Shown here: piece by piece, positions 24,659-33,996 of the stretch
How the letters are laid out: each line of letters begins with the position of its first letter
Numbering within the stretch: position 1 is the stretch's first letter
Source: Rhizobiaceae bacterium
GTDB taxonomy: Bacteria; Pseudomonadota; Alphaproteobacteria; Rhizobiales; Rhizobiaceae
Assembly: GCA_017643025.1 (NCBI GenBank)
Contig: JAEPOG010000002.1
Span: 372,001-436,000, forward strand
DNA: 64,000 nt
Direction: 5' to 3'
Translations under genes and position numbers: made by a program
The notes under the pieces: generated by a model
Databases searched by the model: none
What the model saw: the letters and a program-made list of their open reading frames with translations, nothing else
Told to the model about the DNA's origin: nothing

Positions 24659-25906
24659 ATGACCGTCGGTGTCAGGCACGACGATCTGAGGCGGCGCAAC
24701 AGGGCCATGGTGCTCAGCGCGCTGCGCACGGCGGGACAGGCCTCGCGAACAGAAATCGCAGGCCTCACCGGGCTCAGCAACTCCACCATATCCGCGATTT
24801 CCGCCAGCATGATCGACGAGGGCGTTCTGCTGGAAGTGAAGGGCGGCGAAAACGGGTTGGCGCGACGCGGCCGGCCCCAAGTGGCGCTGACGCTCAACCC
24901 GGAACTGGCGTCAGTGGTTGCCGTCATGCTGACGCTCAATCACCTGTCGGCGACCATGATCGACTATGCAGGCGACACGGTCGACGAGGAAATCGAAAGG
25001 CTGGCCACGCAGACCATGGACCGCGAGGCGCTTGTCGCGGCGGTCGTTGGGTGCGTGAGGCGGCTGGTCGACCGGCAGCGCGGCGAAGGGCGCAGGCCGT
25101 CTCGTATCGCGCTGGCGGTGCAGGGCATTACCAGTTCCGATTCCTCCTCGATGTTGTGGTCGCCGATCACGCCGCAGCAGAACACACCGTTCGCTCCAGC
25201 GCTTGCCGCCGCCTTCGGCGTTCCGGCCACCGTCGAGAATGACTGCAACATGATCGCCATGGCGCTCAAATGGCGTGACCCGGTGCGCTACCGCGACGAC
25301 TTCTTCGCCATCATGCTGTCGGACGGCATCGGCATGGGGTTGATGACCAAGGGCAAGCTGTTTTCGGGAACGCACTCCTCCGGCGGCGAATTTGGCCACA
25401 TGATCCATGTGCCGCACGGCGCGCTTTGCCGCTGCGGACGGCGCGGCTGCATCGAGGCCTATGCCGGCAATTACGCGGTCATGCGCAACGCCAGCGGCGG
25501 CAAGGAAGACGATCCGCCCGCCGCTGATTTCAGCCAGGCCGAGATGCAGAAGTTGGCGGACGCGGCGCGCGCCAAGGATGGCCCGGAAAGAAGAGCGTTC
25601 GTTACGGCCGGCAACGCTATCGGATTTGGGCTCGGCAGCGTATTTGCGCTGTTCGATCCGGCGCCCGTTGCGATCGTCGGACCTGGAGCGCATGCATTCG
25701 ACATTCTGGAGGGGCCGATCCGGGAGGCGATAGCGCAGACCTCCGGCGGCGCGCATAGTGGCGCGATTTCCTTCGAGGCCGAGCCGAACGAGATGCCGCT
25801 GATCACGCAGGGATGCGCGATGACGGCACTGACCAGGATCGACGACGAGCTAGTCGCGCCGGGGGCGGTGACGGCGCAGACGCTGCGCGGCCGAAAGGTC
25901 GCCTAG
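24659..25906 (+). CDS. ROK-family transcriptional repressor (XylR-like)
   Basis: A 415-residue regulator with an N-terminal winged helix-turn-helix (residues about 10-75, 'RTAGQASRTEIAGLTGLSNSTISAISASMIDEGVL') and a C-terminal ROK domain. The ROK zinc-site signature is present: 'GHMIHVPHGALCRCGRRGC' at about residues 247-265, with the three cysteines spaced as in NagC/Mlc/XylR. The start has GGAGGAAC just upstream; the frame to 24605 is leader. It is divergent from xylFHG across 198 bases holding a perfect palindrome, so sugar-relieved repression of the transporter is the likely role. Confidence 0.9.
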   Translation: MTVGVRHDDLRRRNRAMVLSALRTAGQASRTEIAGLTGLSNSTISAISASMIDEGVLLEVKGGENGLARRGRPQVALTLNPELASVVAVMLTLNHLSATMIDYAGDTVDEEIERLATQTMDREALVAAVVGCVRRLVDRQRGEGRRPSRIALAVQGITSSDSSSMLWSPITPQQNTPFAPALAAAFGVPATVENDCNMIAMALKWRDPVRYRDDFFAIMLSDGIGMGLMTKGKLFSGTHSSGGEFGHMIHVPHGALCRCGRRGCIEAYAGNYAVMRNASGGKEDDPPAADFSQAEMQKLADAARAKDGPERRAFVTAGNAIGFGLGSVFALFDPAPVAIVGPGAHAFDILEGPIREAIAQTSGGAHSGAISFEAEPNEMPLITQGCAMTALTRIDDELVAPGAVTAQTLRGRKVA

Positions 25907-27511
25907 CTAGCGCTCCGGGCGCCACTCGCGCGCCTGCTTGCCGCGCTCCATTGCATAAAATGCGTTTGCGGGGACACTCTGCCAGTCGCCGGCTTCACCA
26001 TCTGGCCAGACGACGCGAAACTCTGCTGCTTCGGATGATCCGAGGCCAAAATGCAGCCAGCCGAGCTGGCCGCTTGCGTGACCGCCGCCGACGGTGATCT
26101 CGCGGCGCATGATCTGCTCACCGCGCCGAACCTCCACCCACCCGCCGATGGCATCGCGATTGATGCCCGTCTGCCCCGGTCGCACGGCGATCCAGTTAGC
26201 GGCATCCGTACTGACGTTGCGCCATAGCTGCGCCGGCCGCCATCGGTTGACGACGACGAGGTCGAGCAATCCGTCGAGGTTGAAGTCTGCGATAGCCGCG
26301 CCACGCCCGATAGCCGTGCTGCCGACGCCGGCCTCGTGCCCGACCTCCTCGAAAGAGCCATCCGCCCTCTGGAGCAGAAGGTTGTTGGGATCTTCGATAG
26401 CGAAGTCCGGCATCTCGGCGACATTGCCCTTGGCGACGAACAGGTCGGCCAGTCCGTCATTGTTGATGTCTTCGAACTGGGCGTGCCAGGCGGTGCTGGG
26501 CTTCACATTGTCGCCAATATAGGGGCGATGGGCGGTCACGCCCCTGGCGTAGGCAACGTCGGCATAGGCTGGTCTTGGCACACCATCGGCAGGCACTTCT
26601 GCGAGCGACTGCAGCTTGTTGTCGGCCATGGAGGTCAGGAAATATTCCTGATAGCCGTCGAAGTTGAGGTCATAGCCGGCGATGCCCATGCCCCATATCC
26701 GCAGGTGCCGCCACCCGTCTTCCTTCGAATAGAGCGAGGGCTCTCTACCGGCCTCGACGCGCCACATCTGCTCGCCGCCGCCCTTGTAATATTCACGGTC
26801 GTTGGAGACACGCAGCGATGGCGTGCCGGAACGGTTCCAGTCGGTGAAAAGCATGGACAGAGCGCAGTAGCTCGGCGTGAGTGCGACTGGCGGAGCAAAG
26901 GTCGAGCCGGCTGAGCGATGCAGCCAGTTGTCGGTGCACGAACCCCACGGAAAGCCTTCCTCGCGGCGGTCGATGTAGTTGCCGACGGCTATCGTTGGCC
27001 AGGATGCGCCGTCCTCGAAGGTGGCTGCCAGCGCAGTCGACCACGCGTCGCCGCCGTCGAAACCCCAGGCTTCGTTGGCGCGTTCGAAGCGGCATTCGCC
27101 CAGACCGCGCATGACAACGTTTTCGCCCACACGAAGCAGAACGAGGTCGGCGGTGCCGTCGCTGTCGATGTCGAGCGGATAGGTGCCGGCGACGTTGTCC
27201 AGCTCAAGGCCGCTTTGCTGCTTTTCGAAACGCAGTGCGCCGCCGCGTTCGCTCGCGTTGCGATAGAAGCCGGCCGGGGAGGAGCCGCCGGAAAGCAGCA
27301 TATCGGCGTAACCGTCGCTATCGCAGTCGAATACCGCGACGCCTCCGCCGACCATGAATTCCCACTCCCCTTCATAGACAGTCGAAATGCCGGAGGTAGC
27401 CGTCTCCTCGATGAATTCGGGGATGGCAACGGCCATGTCCTGCGCATTGGCCGCAGTCGTCGTCGCCAGCAAGGCGAGAGCCGGGAGGAGCGTTTGCCTA
27501 AGGAGCGTCAC
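25907..27511 (-). CDS. CRTAC1-family secreted FG-GAP/ASPIC-UnbV protein (GTG start)
   Basis: A 534-residue protein with a signal peptide ending near 'TTTAANA'. Five calcium-binding-like DxDxDG loops are visible (DCDSDGYAD, DIDSDGTAD, DLNFDGYQE, DINNDGLAD, DFNLDGLLD), as in FG-GAP beta-propellers. The C-terminal 'NWIAVRPGQTGINRDAIGGWVEVRRG ... GQLGWLHFGLGSSEAAEFRVVWPDG' is an ASPIC/UnbV domain. The GTG at 27511 has GGAGG five bases upstream and overlaps the stop codon of the haloperoxidase gene (GTGA), so the two are translationally coupled. Function unknown; CRTAC1-type proteins are extracellular or periplasmic and probably bind partners or polymers. Confidence 0.82.
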   Translation of the reverse strand: MTLLRQTLLPALALLATTTAANAQDMAVAIPEFIEETATSGISTVYEGEWEFMVGGGVAVFDCDSDGYADMLLSGGSSPAGFYRNASERGGALRFEKQQSGLELDNVAGTYPLDIDSDGTADLVLLRVGENVVMRGLGECRFERANEAWGFDGGDAWSTALAATFEDGASWPTIAVGNYIDRREEGFPWGSCTDNWLHRSAGSTFAPPVALTPSYCALSMLFTDWNRSGTPSLRVSNDREYYKGGGEQMWRVEAGREPSLYSKEDGWRHLRIWGMGIAGYDLNFDGYQEYFLTSMADNKLQSLAEVPADGVPRPAYADVAYARGVTAHRPYIGDNVKPSTAWHAQFEDINNDGLADLFVAKGNVAEMPDFAIEDPNNLLLQRADGSFEEVGHEAGVGSTAIGRGAAIADFNLDGLLDLVVVNRWRPAQLWRNVSTDAANWIAVRPGQTGINRDAIGGWVEVRRGEQIMRREITVGGGHASGQLGWLHFGLGSSEAAEFRVVWPDGEAGDWQSVPANAFYAMERGKQAREWRPER

Positions 27512-28839
27512 TGCACCCTCCTCGTCACCAGCGCGTTTGTGTAGGCGGCAATGCACTTGCCCTGTTCGAGGCCGAGTTCGATGGCGGCGCGATAGTGGAT
27601 GCCGCCGTAAAGGCGCGAGATGCCGGCTTCGTCGGCGGCGTCCCAGAAGCTCGCGAAACGGCGCGGCGGCAGGCCGTCTTCCTGATGGGTGAGGTCGTCA
27701 AAGGCAAAGTTCTCGCCGAAGGCATCGGTCAGCACTTCGGCAGCGGCGCCTGACTGCGTGCTGTGGCCGCTCGGATATTCGGGGAATGGCGGCGTGATCA
27801 GGATCGCCTGCCACTTGGGATCGATGTGCCGCTGGATGTAGGTCACTGGGCGCACAAGGTCGTATTTGAACTTGTCGTACCAGCAGCCGATGAAAGCGTC
27901 GGCGAGGCCGATGCCGAGACGGGCAAGCACCTCGACGCGTCGGTCGAGCGGCGCCTCCTGCTGCTCCAGAATCTGCATCGTGATCGACAACCAGTGGCCG
28001 GGCGGGGTCGGCGTCAACATCGGATCGTCCGACCAGAAACGGGCGATGGCCTCCTGTTCCGGCGTGAGCGTTTTCGAAACCTCGTAGACTTCAAGCGCCT
28101 CCTTGTAGAAACGGGAGCCCTCGTCCTCGCTGTAGGCAGGCGGAGGCGGCAAGCCGCAACTGGCGCCGTTGGGAATTGCGAAAGTGCGATTGGAACCCCA
28201 TGCCGGAAGCAGCGGCACCTGCTGCTGGCCGATCAGGCTTGTGGGCACCCAATGTTCCGGTCCCGGTTTGAGTTCGTACTTAAACGGGAAGCCCATGTTC
28301 TCGACGACGGCGCCGCCGTCGTCGGCCGACCATGCGAGCACGTGCTCGGCGACGGCCCGGCCATAAGCCTCGCTGCGGGCGACCACGTCCGCATCGACGC
28401 CCACGGCGGCCGATGCCTGCAGCTTCGCTGCGATCGCTTCTATGGCGCGCTGGCCCGTCGGGCCGGTATTGCCGAAGAGCGTCTTGATGCCCGTTGCCAT
28501 TGCGGCCTGCAGGGCGACTGCTTCGTCATAGGCGGCGCCCGCTTCGCGCTCCGGCAGGCCGGTATCGAAACCGTTGAGCTGGCCGGCGAGCGAGACAAGC
28601 TCTGGCCTGCCGCTGGCGGCAACCTCGAAGGCGGTCACGCCTAGATAGGCGAAAGACCTGCTGGCAACTGGGGGCGAGTAGGTCGGCGTGTGCCGGACCA
28701 ATTCGAGCGTAAGCCGATACCATGTGTGGAGCACATTCTGCGCCCGCGCTTCGGCGGTCTGTGCTGCCGCCGGTTGGGCGGCCATCAGCGCGAGCGCCAG
28801 CAAGACGCCGGCAGCCACTGTTCGATACGCGGTACGCAT
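27508..28839 (-). CDS. Vanadium-dependent haloperoxidase/PAP2-superfamily protein, secreted
   Basis: A 443-residue protein with a signal peptide ending near 'AAQPAAAQ'. The vanadate/phosphate-binding motif of the family is complete: Lys323 and Arg330-Pro (KX6RP), PSGH at 356-359 with His359, and Ser408-Arg409 with His415 (SRX5H). These are the residues that hold vanadate in haloperoxidases or phosphate in acid phosphatases. The large all-helical chain and these spacings fit the bacterial vanadium-haloperoxidase-like group better than small PAP2 phosphatases, but halogenating activity cannot be read from sequence. It is coupled by a 4-base overlap to the CRTAC1-type gene. Confidence 0.85.
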   Translation of the reverse strand: MRTAYRTVAAGVLLALALMAAQPAAAQTAEARAQNVLHTWYRLTLELVRHTPTYSPPVASRSFAYLGVTAFEVAASGRPELVSLAGQLNGFDTGLPEREAGAAYDEAVALQAAMATGIKTLFGNTGPTGQRAIEAIAAKLQASAAVGVDADVVARSEAYGRAVAEHVLAWSADDGGAVVENMGFPFKYELKPGPEHWVPTSLIGQQQVPLLPAWGSNRTFAIPNGASCGLPPPPAYSEDEGSRFYKEALEVYEVSKTLTPEQEAIARFWSDDPMLTPTPPGHWLSITMQILEQQEAPLDRRVEVLARLGIGLADAFIGCWYDKFKYDLVRPVTYIQRHIDPKWQAILITPPFPEYPSGHSTQSGAAAEVLTDAFGENFAFDDLTHQEDGLPPRRFASFWDAADEAGISRLYGGIHYRAAIELGLEQGKCIAAYTNALVTRRVQ

Positions 28840-28882
28840 GTTCCTCCCGCCGTCGCTTCAATCGATTTGAACGGCTGGCGCC

Positions 28883-28911
28883 AGTAAACACGGCCAGCCC
28901 GGCCGCGACAA
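28883..28911 (-). promoter_or_regulatory. Putative promoter for the haloperoxidase-CRTAC1 operon
   Basis: On the minus strand TTGTCG (28911-28906) is followed after 17 bases by TTTACT (28888-28883), each matching four of six consensus positions. Confidence 0.35.
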
Positions 28912-28946
28912 GAGCACGACCGGAAACCGCTGACTGACTGACCCTG

Positions 28947-29636
28947 TCAGGCTTCCTTGATGGCGTAACCGGCGCCGCGAACGGTGCGGATGACGTCGGG
29001 CATGCGGCCGGTGTTCACGGCCTTGCGCAGCCGGCCGACATGGACGTCGACAGTGCGCTCGTCGATGTAGATCGTCTCGCCCCAGACATTGTCGAGCAGC
29101 TGGGCGCGCGAGAAAACGCGGCCCGGATGCTGCATCATGAATTCGAGCAGGCGGAATTCGGTTGGCCCGAGCCGTATCTCGCTCTTCTTGCGGTAGACGC
29201 GGTGCGCCTCGCGGTCGAGCAGGATATCGCCAACCTTCAGGATGCTTGACAGCACCTCCGGTTTGGCGCGGCGCAGAAGCGCCCGCACGCGGGCGATGAA
29301 CTCAGGCGTCGAGAACGGCTTGACCAGATAATCGTCCGCGCCGGTCGCCAAGCCCCGGACGCGATCCGATTCCTCGCCCCGCGCGGTCAGCATGATGATC
29401 GGCAGCCGCTCGGTTTCCGGCCGCATGCGCAGCCGGCGGCACAATTCGATGCCGGAGATCGTAGGCACCATCCAGTCGAGCACGAGAAGATCAGGCGTGC
29501 TTTCCTGAAGCCTCAACTCGGCCTCGTCGCCGCGGTTGACGATCTCGACCTGATAGCCTTCCGCTTCAAGATTGTATTTGAGCAGGACGCATAGCGGCTC
29601 TTCGTCTTCGACCACCATGACCTTGGGTGCAATCAT
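28947..29636 (-). CDS. phoB: Phosphate regulon response regulator PhoB
   Basis: A 229-residue OmpR-class regulator. The receiver domain has the acidic pair at Glu10-Asp11, the phosphorylated Asp54 in 'LLVLDWMVP' and Lys106 in 'YLVKPFS'. The C-terminal winged-helix domain ends in 'IYIDERTVDVHVGRLRKAVN ... VIRTVRGAGYAIKE'. It activates phosphate-starvation genes by binding Pho boxes, one of which lies before pstS at 35103-35142. It is the last gene of pstSCAB-phoU-phoB. The cognate kinase gene phoR is not adjacent within this window. Confidence 0.95.
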   Translation of the reverse strand: MIAPKVMVVEDEEPLCVLLKYNLEAEGYQVEIVNRGDEAELRLQESTPDLLVLDWMVPTISGIELCRRLRMRPETERLPIIMLTARGEESDRVRGLATGADDYLVKPFSTPEFIARVRALLRRAKPEVLSSILKVGDILLDREAHRVYRKKSEIRLGPTEFRLLEFMMQHPGRVFSRAQLLDNVWGETIYIDERTVDVHVGRLRKAVNTGRMPDVIRTVRGAGYAIKEA

Positions 29637-29672
29637 TCACGGCTCCCTGTCGATCCGTCTGCGCAACGGCAG

Positions 29673-30380
29673 TTATTCCGCTAGGGCGGACATGGCGGTC
29701 TCGTCCTGCTTCGGACGCTGCGCCGGCAGCTGCTCGCCGGTGACCGTATAATAGGCGTTCTCGGCGATGTTGGTCACGTGGTCGCCGATCCGCTCAAGGT
29801 TCTTGGCGCAAAAGAGCAGATGCGTGCATGCTGTGATGTTGCGCGGATCCTCCATCATATAGGTAAGGAGTTCGCGGAACACCGCCGTGTACTTGATGTC
29901 GATCTTCTCATCGCGCTCGCGCAGGCTGCGCAATTCGTCCGCGTCGCGCGCGACATAGCCGTCGACGACGCCTTTGACCTGAAGCAGAACCATTTCCGAC
30001 ATCGTCTCGATCGACAGGGCCAGGCTCTTCTGCGTCGGCGTCTGTACTACCGCTCCGACCCGCTTGGCGATGTTCTTGGCGAGATCGCCGATGCGTTCCA
30101 GATCTGCCGCCATGCGTATCGCGCCGACCACGCTGCGCAGGTCGAGCGCCATCGGCTGCCGCTTGGCGATCAGCGTGATCGACGCCTCGTCCAGCTCGCG
30201 CTGGCGGGCGTCCATGACGAGGTCGTCGGAGATGATGCGTTGCGCCAGGGCGTTGTCTGAATTCACCAGCGCGCGGGTCGAGGACTGAACCATGGAACCG
30301 GCCAGGTCGCCCATGTCGCGGAGCAGGCGATCGATGTGTTCCAGTTCATCGTCGAAGGAAGTGACGGTGTGCTCGCCCAT
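29673..30380 (-). CDS. phoU: Phosphate signalling protein PhoU
   Basis: A 235-residue protein with two PhoU three-helix repeats: 'HIDRLLRDMGDLAGSMVQSSTRALVNSD' and 'MVLLQVKGVVDGYVARDADELRSLRERDEKIDIKYTAVFRELLTYMMEDPRNI', each with metal-binding acidic E/DxxxD-type motifs ('ERIGDLAKNIAKR', 'ERIGDHVTNIAENAYY'). PhoU links the Pst transporter to the PhoR kinase and represses the regulon when phosphate is plentiful. It lies between pstB (23-base gap) and phoB (36-base gap). Confidence 0.96.
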   Translation of the reverse strand: MGEHTVTSFDDELEHIDRLLRDMGDLAGSMVQSSTRALVNSDNALAQRIISDDLVMDARQRELDEASITLIAKRQPMALDLRSVVGAIRMAADLERIGDLAKNIAKRVGAVVQTPTQKSLALSIETMSEMVLLQVKGVVDGYVARDADELRSLRERDEKIDIKYTAVFRELLTYMMEDPRNITACTHLLFCAKNLERIGDHVTNIAENAYYTVTGEQLPAQRPKQDETAMSALAE

Positions 30381-30403
30381 GATCTTGTCCTCGTATCCTG
30401 GGA

Positions 30404-31249
30404 TCAGCCGAAGCGGCCGGTGATGTAGTCCTGGGTCCGCTTTTCTCGCGGGCTGGTGAAGATCTGGTCGGTCGGCCCTTCCTCGACGAGGACGCCCAGG
30501 TGGAAGAAGGCGGTGCGCTGGGAAACGCGAGCGGCCTGCTGCATCGAGTGAGTCACGATCACGATCGTATAGTTCTCGCGTAGCTCATCGATCAGTTCCT
30601 CGATCTTCGCTGTCGCGATCGGGTCGAGCGCCGAACAGGGCTCGTCCATCAGGATGACTTCCGGCGACACAGCAATGGCGCGCGCGATGCACAGGCGCTG
30701 CTGCTGACCGCCCGACAGGCCGGTGCCGGACTCGTCGAGCCGGTCCTTGACCTCCTCGTATAGGCCGGCCTTCCTCAGACTGGAGACGACGATCTCCTCC
30801 ATGTCCGACTTGTTCCTGGCGATGCCATGAATGCGCGGACCGTAGGCTATGTTCTCGAAGATCGACTTCGGGAACGGATTGGGCTTCTGGAACACCATGC
30901 CGACGCGGGCGCGCAGCTCGACCACGTCGATGGAGGGGTCGTAGATGTCGTTGCCGTCGAGTGTGATCAGCCCCTCGATCCGCGCGATATCGATCGTGTC
31001 GTTCATGCGGTTGAGGCAGCGCAGGAAGGTCGACTTGCCGCAGCCCGAAGGGCCGATCAGCGCCGTCACCTGCTTGGCACCGATATCGAGGTTGACGTCG
31101 AAAAGGGCCTGTTTCTCGCCGTAGAAGACGCAGACATCCTTGCCGACCATCTTGATGTCGTCGCCGACATTGCCCTGCCTGGCGCCCGCGGTTGCCGTAT
31201 TGGATCCAGCAAGCGCCTTTTCGATAGCGACGTCCGTCATTTGGTTCAT
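30404..31249 (-). CDS. pstB: Phosphate ABC transporter ATP-binding protein PstB
   Basis: A 281-residue ATPase of the high-affinity phosphate transporter. Walker A 'GPSGCGKST', the PstB-typical '[10 protein letters not shown]' after it, signature '[14 protein letters not shown]', Walker B '[13 protein letters not shown]' and H-loop '[14 protein letters not shown]' are all present. Start at the ATG at 31249; the GTG at 31258 and the ATG at 31240 are alternatives. It directly follows pstA (12-base gap) and precedes phoU. Confidence 0.96.
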   Translation of the reverse strand: MNQMTDVAIEKALAGSNTATAGARQGNVGDDIKMVGKDVCVFYGEKQALFDVNLDIGAKQVTALIGPSGCGKSTFLRCLNRMNDTIDIARIEGLITLDGNDIYDPSIDVVELRARVGMVFQKPNPFPKSIFENIAYGPRIHGIARNKSDMEEIVVSSLRKAGLYEEVKDRLDESGTGLSGGQQQRLCIARAIAVSPEVILMDEPCSALDPIATAKIEELIDELRENYTIVIVTHSMQQAARVSQRTAFFHLGVLVEEGPTDQIFTSPREKRTQDYITGRFG

Positions 31250-31261
31250 CCTTCTCACTCC

Positions 31262-32557
31262 TTACCAGCGACGTTCGAAGCGCTGACGCAGGAAAATGGC
31301 AATCGCATTCATCGTAACGAGAAAACCGAGCAGCACTAGGATTGCCGCCGAGGTTCGTGAGACGAAGCCGCGCTCGGGGCTGTCGGCCCAGATGTAGATT
31401 TGCGTCGGCAGCGCAGTCGATGCATCCAGCACGCCACCCGATGCACTGGTGATGAAGGCGTTCATGCCGATCAGCAGCAGCGGTGCGGTTTCGCCAAGCG
31501 CCTGCGCCAGACCGATGATGGTGCCGGTCAGGATCGTCGGCATGGCGAGCGGCAGAATGTGATGGAATATCGCTTCGTGTTTCGATGCGCCGACGCCAAG
31601 TGCGGCCTCGCGGATGGCCGACGGCACCGACTTCAGCGAGGCGCGGGTGACGATGATGATGGTCGGCAGCGTCATGAGCGACAGCACCATGCCGCCAACA
31701 AGCGGCGCCGAGCGCGGCAGGCCGAACCAGCCAAGGAACATCGCCAAGCCAAGAAGACCGAACACGACCGACGGAACCGCCGCCAGATTGTTGATGTTAA
31801 TCTCGATGGCGTCGGTGATCTTGTTCTTCGGCGCGAACTCCTCGAGGTAGATCGCGGCGGCGATACCCATCGGGAAGCTGATCAGGAAGCAGACCAGCAG
31901 CGCCCAGAACGAGCCGGTGATGGCGCCGGCAAGACCCGCCAGTTCCGGGAAGCGGCTGTCGGCGTTCAGGAATAGCGCGGTGTTGAAGGGTTTGGAGATG
32001 GCGCCCTGTTCCTTCAACTGGTCGAAATAGCCAATCTGGACGTCGTTCACGCGCCGCTGTTCTTCCGGAAGGTTGCGGTCGATCGACCCCTTGTTGAGCT
32101 GGTCGAGCGGGTCGGAAAGCGGGATCACGTAGCGGGCGCTGCGGTTCAGCAGGCTCGGATCGGCAAGCACTTCGTCGCGGACCAGGAAGTGGGCGGAAGA
32201 CGTGAAGATGTTGAAGTAGTCGCGCTGGTCGCTGCGCGGAACATCGGGAACGAGCGCTTCCAGCTTGTCGCGAACGATCGAGCGCCAGTTGGCGGCGCGG
32301 ATGTCGTTAGGATCGATCTCCTCACCGCTCAGGTCGATCTCGACAGTGACCATCGATTGGGTGAAGGCGCTGTAGCCCGAATAGAGCAGTGTGCCGACCA
32401 GGATCGCCAGGAAGCCCAGGGCGAAGGCGATGGAGATGATGCCGTAGATCTGCAGCCGGCGGTCGGCGGCATAACGCGCCTTGCGCCGACGGTCCATTTC
32501 TGCGGACTGCCAGTCGACGGGAGCTCGCAGTGTCGAGGATGCAGCTGCGTCAGCCAT
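31262..32557 (-). CDS. pstA: Phosphate ABC transporter permease PstA
   Basis: A 431-residue membrane protein. After the first helix comes a large periplasmic domain of about 140 residues (DUF3333-type, found in alphaproteobacterial PstA), then the six-helix permease core with the EAA-loop motif 'SAIREAALGVGASKHEAIFHHILPLAMPTILTGTIIGLAQALGETAPLL'. It forms the channel with PstC. The start codon overlaps the pstC stop by one base (TGATG), so translation is coupled. Confidence 0.95.
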   Translation of the reverse strand: MADAAASSTLRAPVDWQSAEMDRRRKARYAADRRLQIYGIISIAFALGFLAILVGTLLYSGYSAFTQSMVTVEIDLSGEEIDPNDIRAANWRSIVRDKLEALVPDVPRSDQRDYFNIFTSSAHFLVRDEVLADPSLLNRSARYVIPLSDPLDQLNKGSIDRNLPEEQRRVNDVQIGYFDQLKEQGAISKPFNTALFLNADSRFPELAGLAGAITGSFWALLVCFLISFPMGIAAAIYLEEFAPKNKITDAIEININNLAAVPSVVFGLLGLAMFLGWFGLPRSAPLVGGMVLSLMTLPTIIIVTRASLKSVPSAIREAALGVGASKHEAIFHHILPLAMPTILTGTIIGLAQALGETAPLLLIGMNAFITSASGGVLDASTALPTQIYIWADSPERGFVSRTSAAILVLLGFLVTMNAIAIFLRQRFERRW

Positions 32558-33927
32558 CAGTACTTCTCCCGGTACTTACGCACGGTGCGCAGGGCGATCA
32601 GATTGAGCCCCAGGGTGATGATGAAGAGGACGAGCCCAAGCGCGAACGCGGCGAGCGTCTTCGGATTGTCGAATTCGGAGTCGCCGATCAGCAGAGTGAC
32701 GATCTGCACCGTAACGGTGGTTACCGCCTCGAACGGGTTCAGCGTCATGCGGGCGATCAGGCCGGCGGCCATAACGACGATCATCGTTTCGCCGATGGCG
32801 CGGCTGAGCGCCAAAAGAACGCCACCCACGATGCCGGGCAGCGCCGCAGGCAAAAGCACCTTGCGGATCGTTTCGCCCTTGGTCGCGCCGAGCGCATAGG
32901 AGCCTTCGCGCATGGCGCGTGGAACCGCCGCGAAAGCGTCGTCCGACAATGATGAAATGAACGGGATGAGCATCACACCCATGACGCCACCTGCCGCGAG
33001 CGCGCTGTTGGGCGCAGCGTCGATACCCAGGCTGAGGCCGATGCTGCGGATCAGCGGCGCAACGGTCAGCACGGCGAAGAAGCCGTAAACGACGGTCGGG
33101 ATACCGGCCAGGATTTCGAGCAGCGGCTTGACGACGGCGCGGAAGCGCTCGGCGGAATACTCGGTGAGATAGATGGCCGACAGGATACCGACGGGAACGG
33201 CCACGATCATAGCCAGCGCCGAGATCACGATCGTGCCGAACAGGACCGGCACCATGCCGAAGGCGCCCTGACCAGCTACCTGGTCGGCGCGAATGGCAAT
33301 CTGCGGTTCCCAACGAAGGCCGAAGAGGAACTCGTAGAAGGGCACGCGGGCGAAGAACTGGCCGGCTTCGTAGAGAAGCGAGGCAACGATGCCGAAGGTC
33401 GTGACGATTGCCACGAGCGAGGAAAAGATCATGAACCAGGTGACGGCGCGCTCGAAGCTGTGGCGCGCCCGGAATCTGTTGCGGATGACACGAAGACCGA
33501 GAAATGCGCCGGCACAGATCAGAGCTGCGACGGATGCGACCATCGCCCATGCCGCCGTGCGCTCAAGCGAGCGGAAGTGTTCGACCGCTGCGAGGATCTC
33601 GGGGCTTGGATCCTGGAAGATGTTACCGGCGGCAACCTGCCGTATCTCCGAGATAACCAGCGAGCGCTGCGCTTCCGTCATGTCGGCCGCGCCGGGGAAA
33701 TTGCTCAGGATCAGCAGATCCAGAACGCTGTTCTGCGCCAGCAGCCAGATCAGCAGAAAGACGAAGGCGGGGACACCGGTCCAGATGGCAGCGTTCAAGC
33801 CGTGATAGACGGGCCTGGAGTGAGTCTTTTCGGCGGCGCGATCACGCACCGATCCCGCTCTGTTGGTCGCCAGCACGTACACCACGATGGCGCAAATCGC
33901 CATCAGGCCGAACAGATATCCCGCCAT
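32557..33927 (-). CDS. pstC: Phosphate ABC transporter permease PstC
   Basis: A 456-residue permease with an N-terminal extension of about 150 residues containing three helices and a periplasmic segment, then the transport domain with 'VPVGILSAIYLTEY', 'GIPTVVYGFFAVLTVAPLI' and the EAA loop 'AMREGSYALGATKGETIRKVLLPAALPGIVGGVLLALSRAIGETMIV'. The long N-terminus is usual for Rhizobiales. It follows pstS after a strong hairpin. Confidence 0.95.
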   Translation of the reverse strand: MAGYLFGLMAICAIVVYVLATNRAGSVRDRAAEKTHSRPVYHGLNAAIWTGVPAFVFLLIWLLAQNSVLDLLILSNFPGAADMTEAQRSLVISEIRQVAAGNIFQDPSPEILAAVEHFRSLERTAAWAMVASVAALICAGAFLGLRVIRNRFRARHSFERAVTWFMIFSSLVAIVTTFGIVASLLYEAGQFFARVPFYEFLFGLRWEPQIAIRADQVAGQGAFGMVPVLFGTIVISALAMIVAVPVGILSAIYLTEYSAERFRAVVKPLLEILAGIPTVVYGFFAVLTVAPLIRSIGLSLGIDAAPNSALAAGGVMGVMLIPFISSLSDDAFAAVPRAMREGSYALGATKGETIRKVLLPAALPGIVGGVLLALSRAIGETMIVVMAAGLIARMTLNPFEAVTTVTVQIVTLLIGDSEFDNPKTLAAFALGLVLFIITLGLNLIALRTVRKYREKY

Positions 33928-33950
33928 AACGTCCCCTCACTGGACTTGAA

Positions 33951-33976
33951 TGGCCGCCCGCCGAAGCGGGCGGCCA
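33951..33976 (-). other. Intercistronic UUCG stem-loop between pstS and pstC
   Basis: TGGCCGCCCGC (33951-33961) pairs perfectly over 11 bases with GCGGGCGGCCA (33966-33976). On the transcribed (minus) strand the loop reads TTCG, an extra-stable tetraloop. No U-run follows, so it is more likely to stabilise pstS mRNA or act as a partial attenuator than to stop transcription fully. Confidence 0.65.
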
Positions 33977-33996
33977 GGATCGACACTCGGCTGTAA

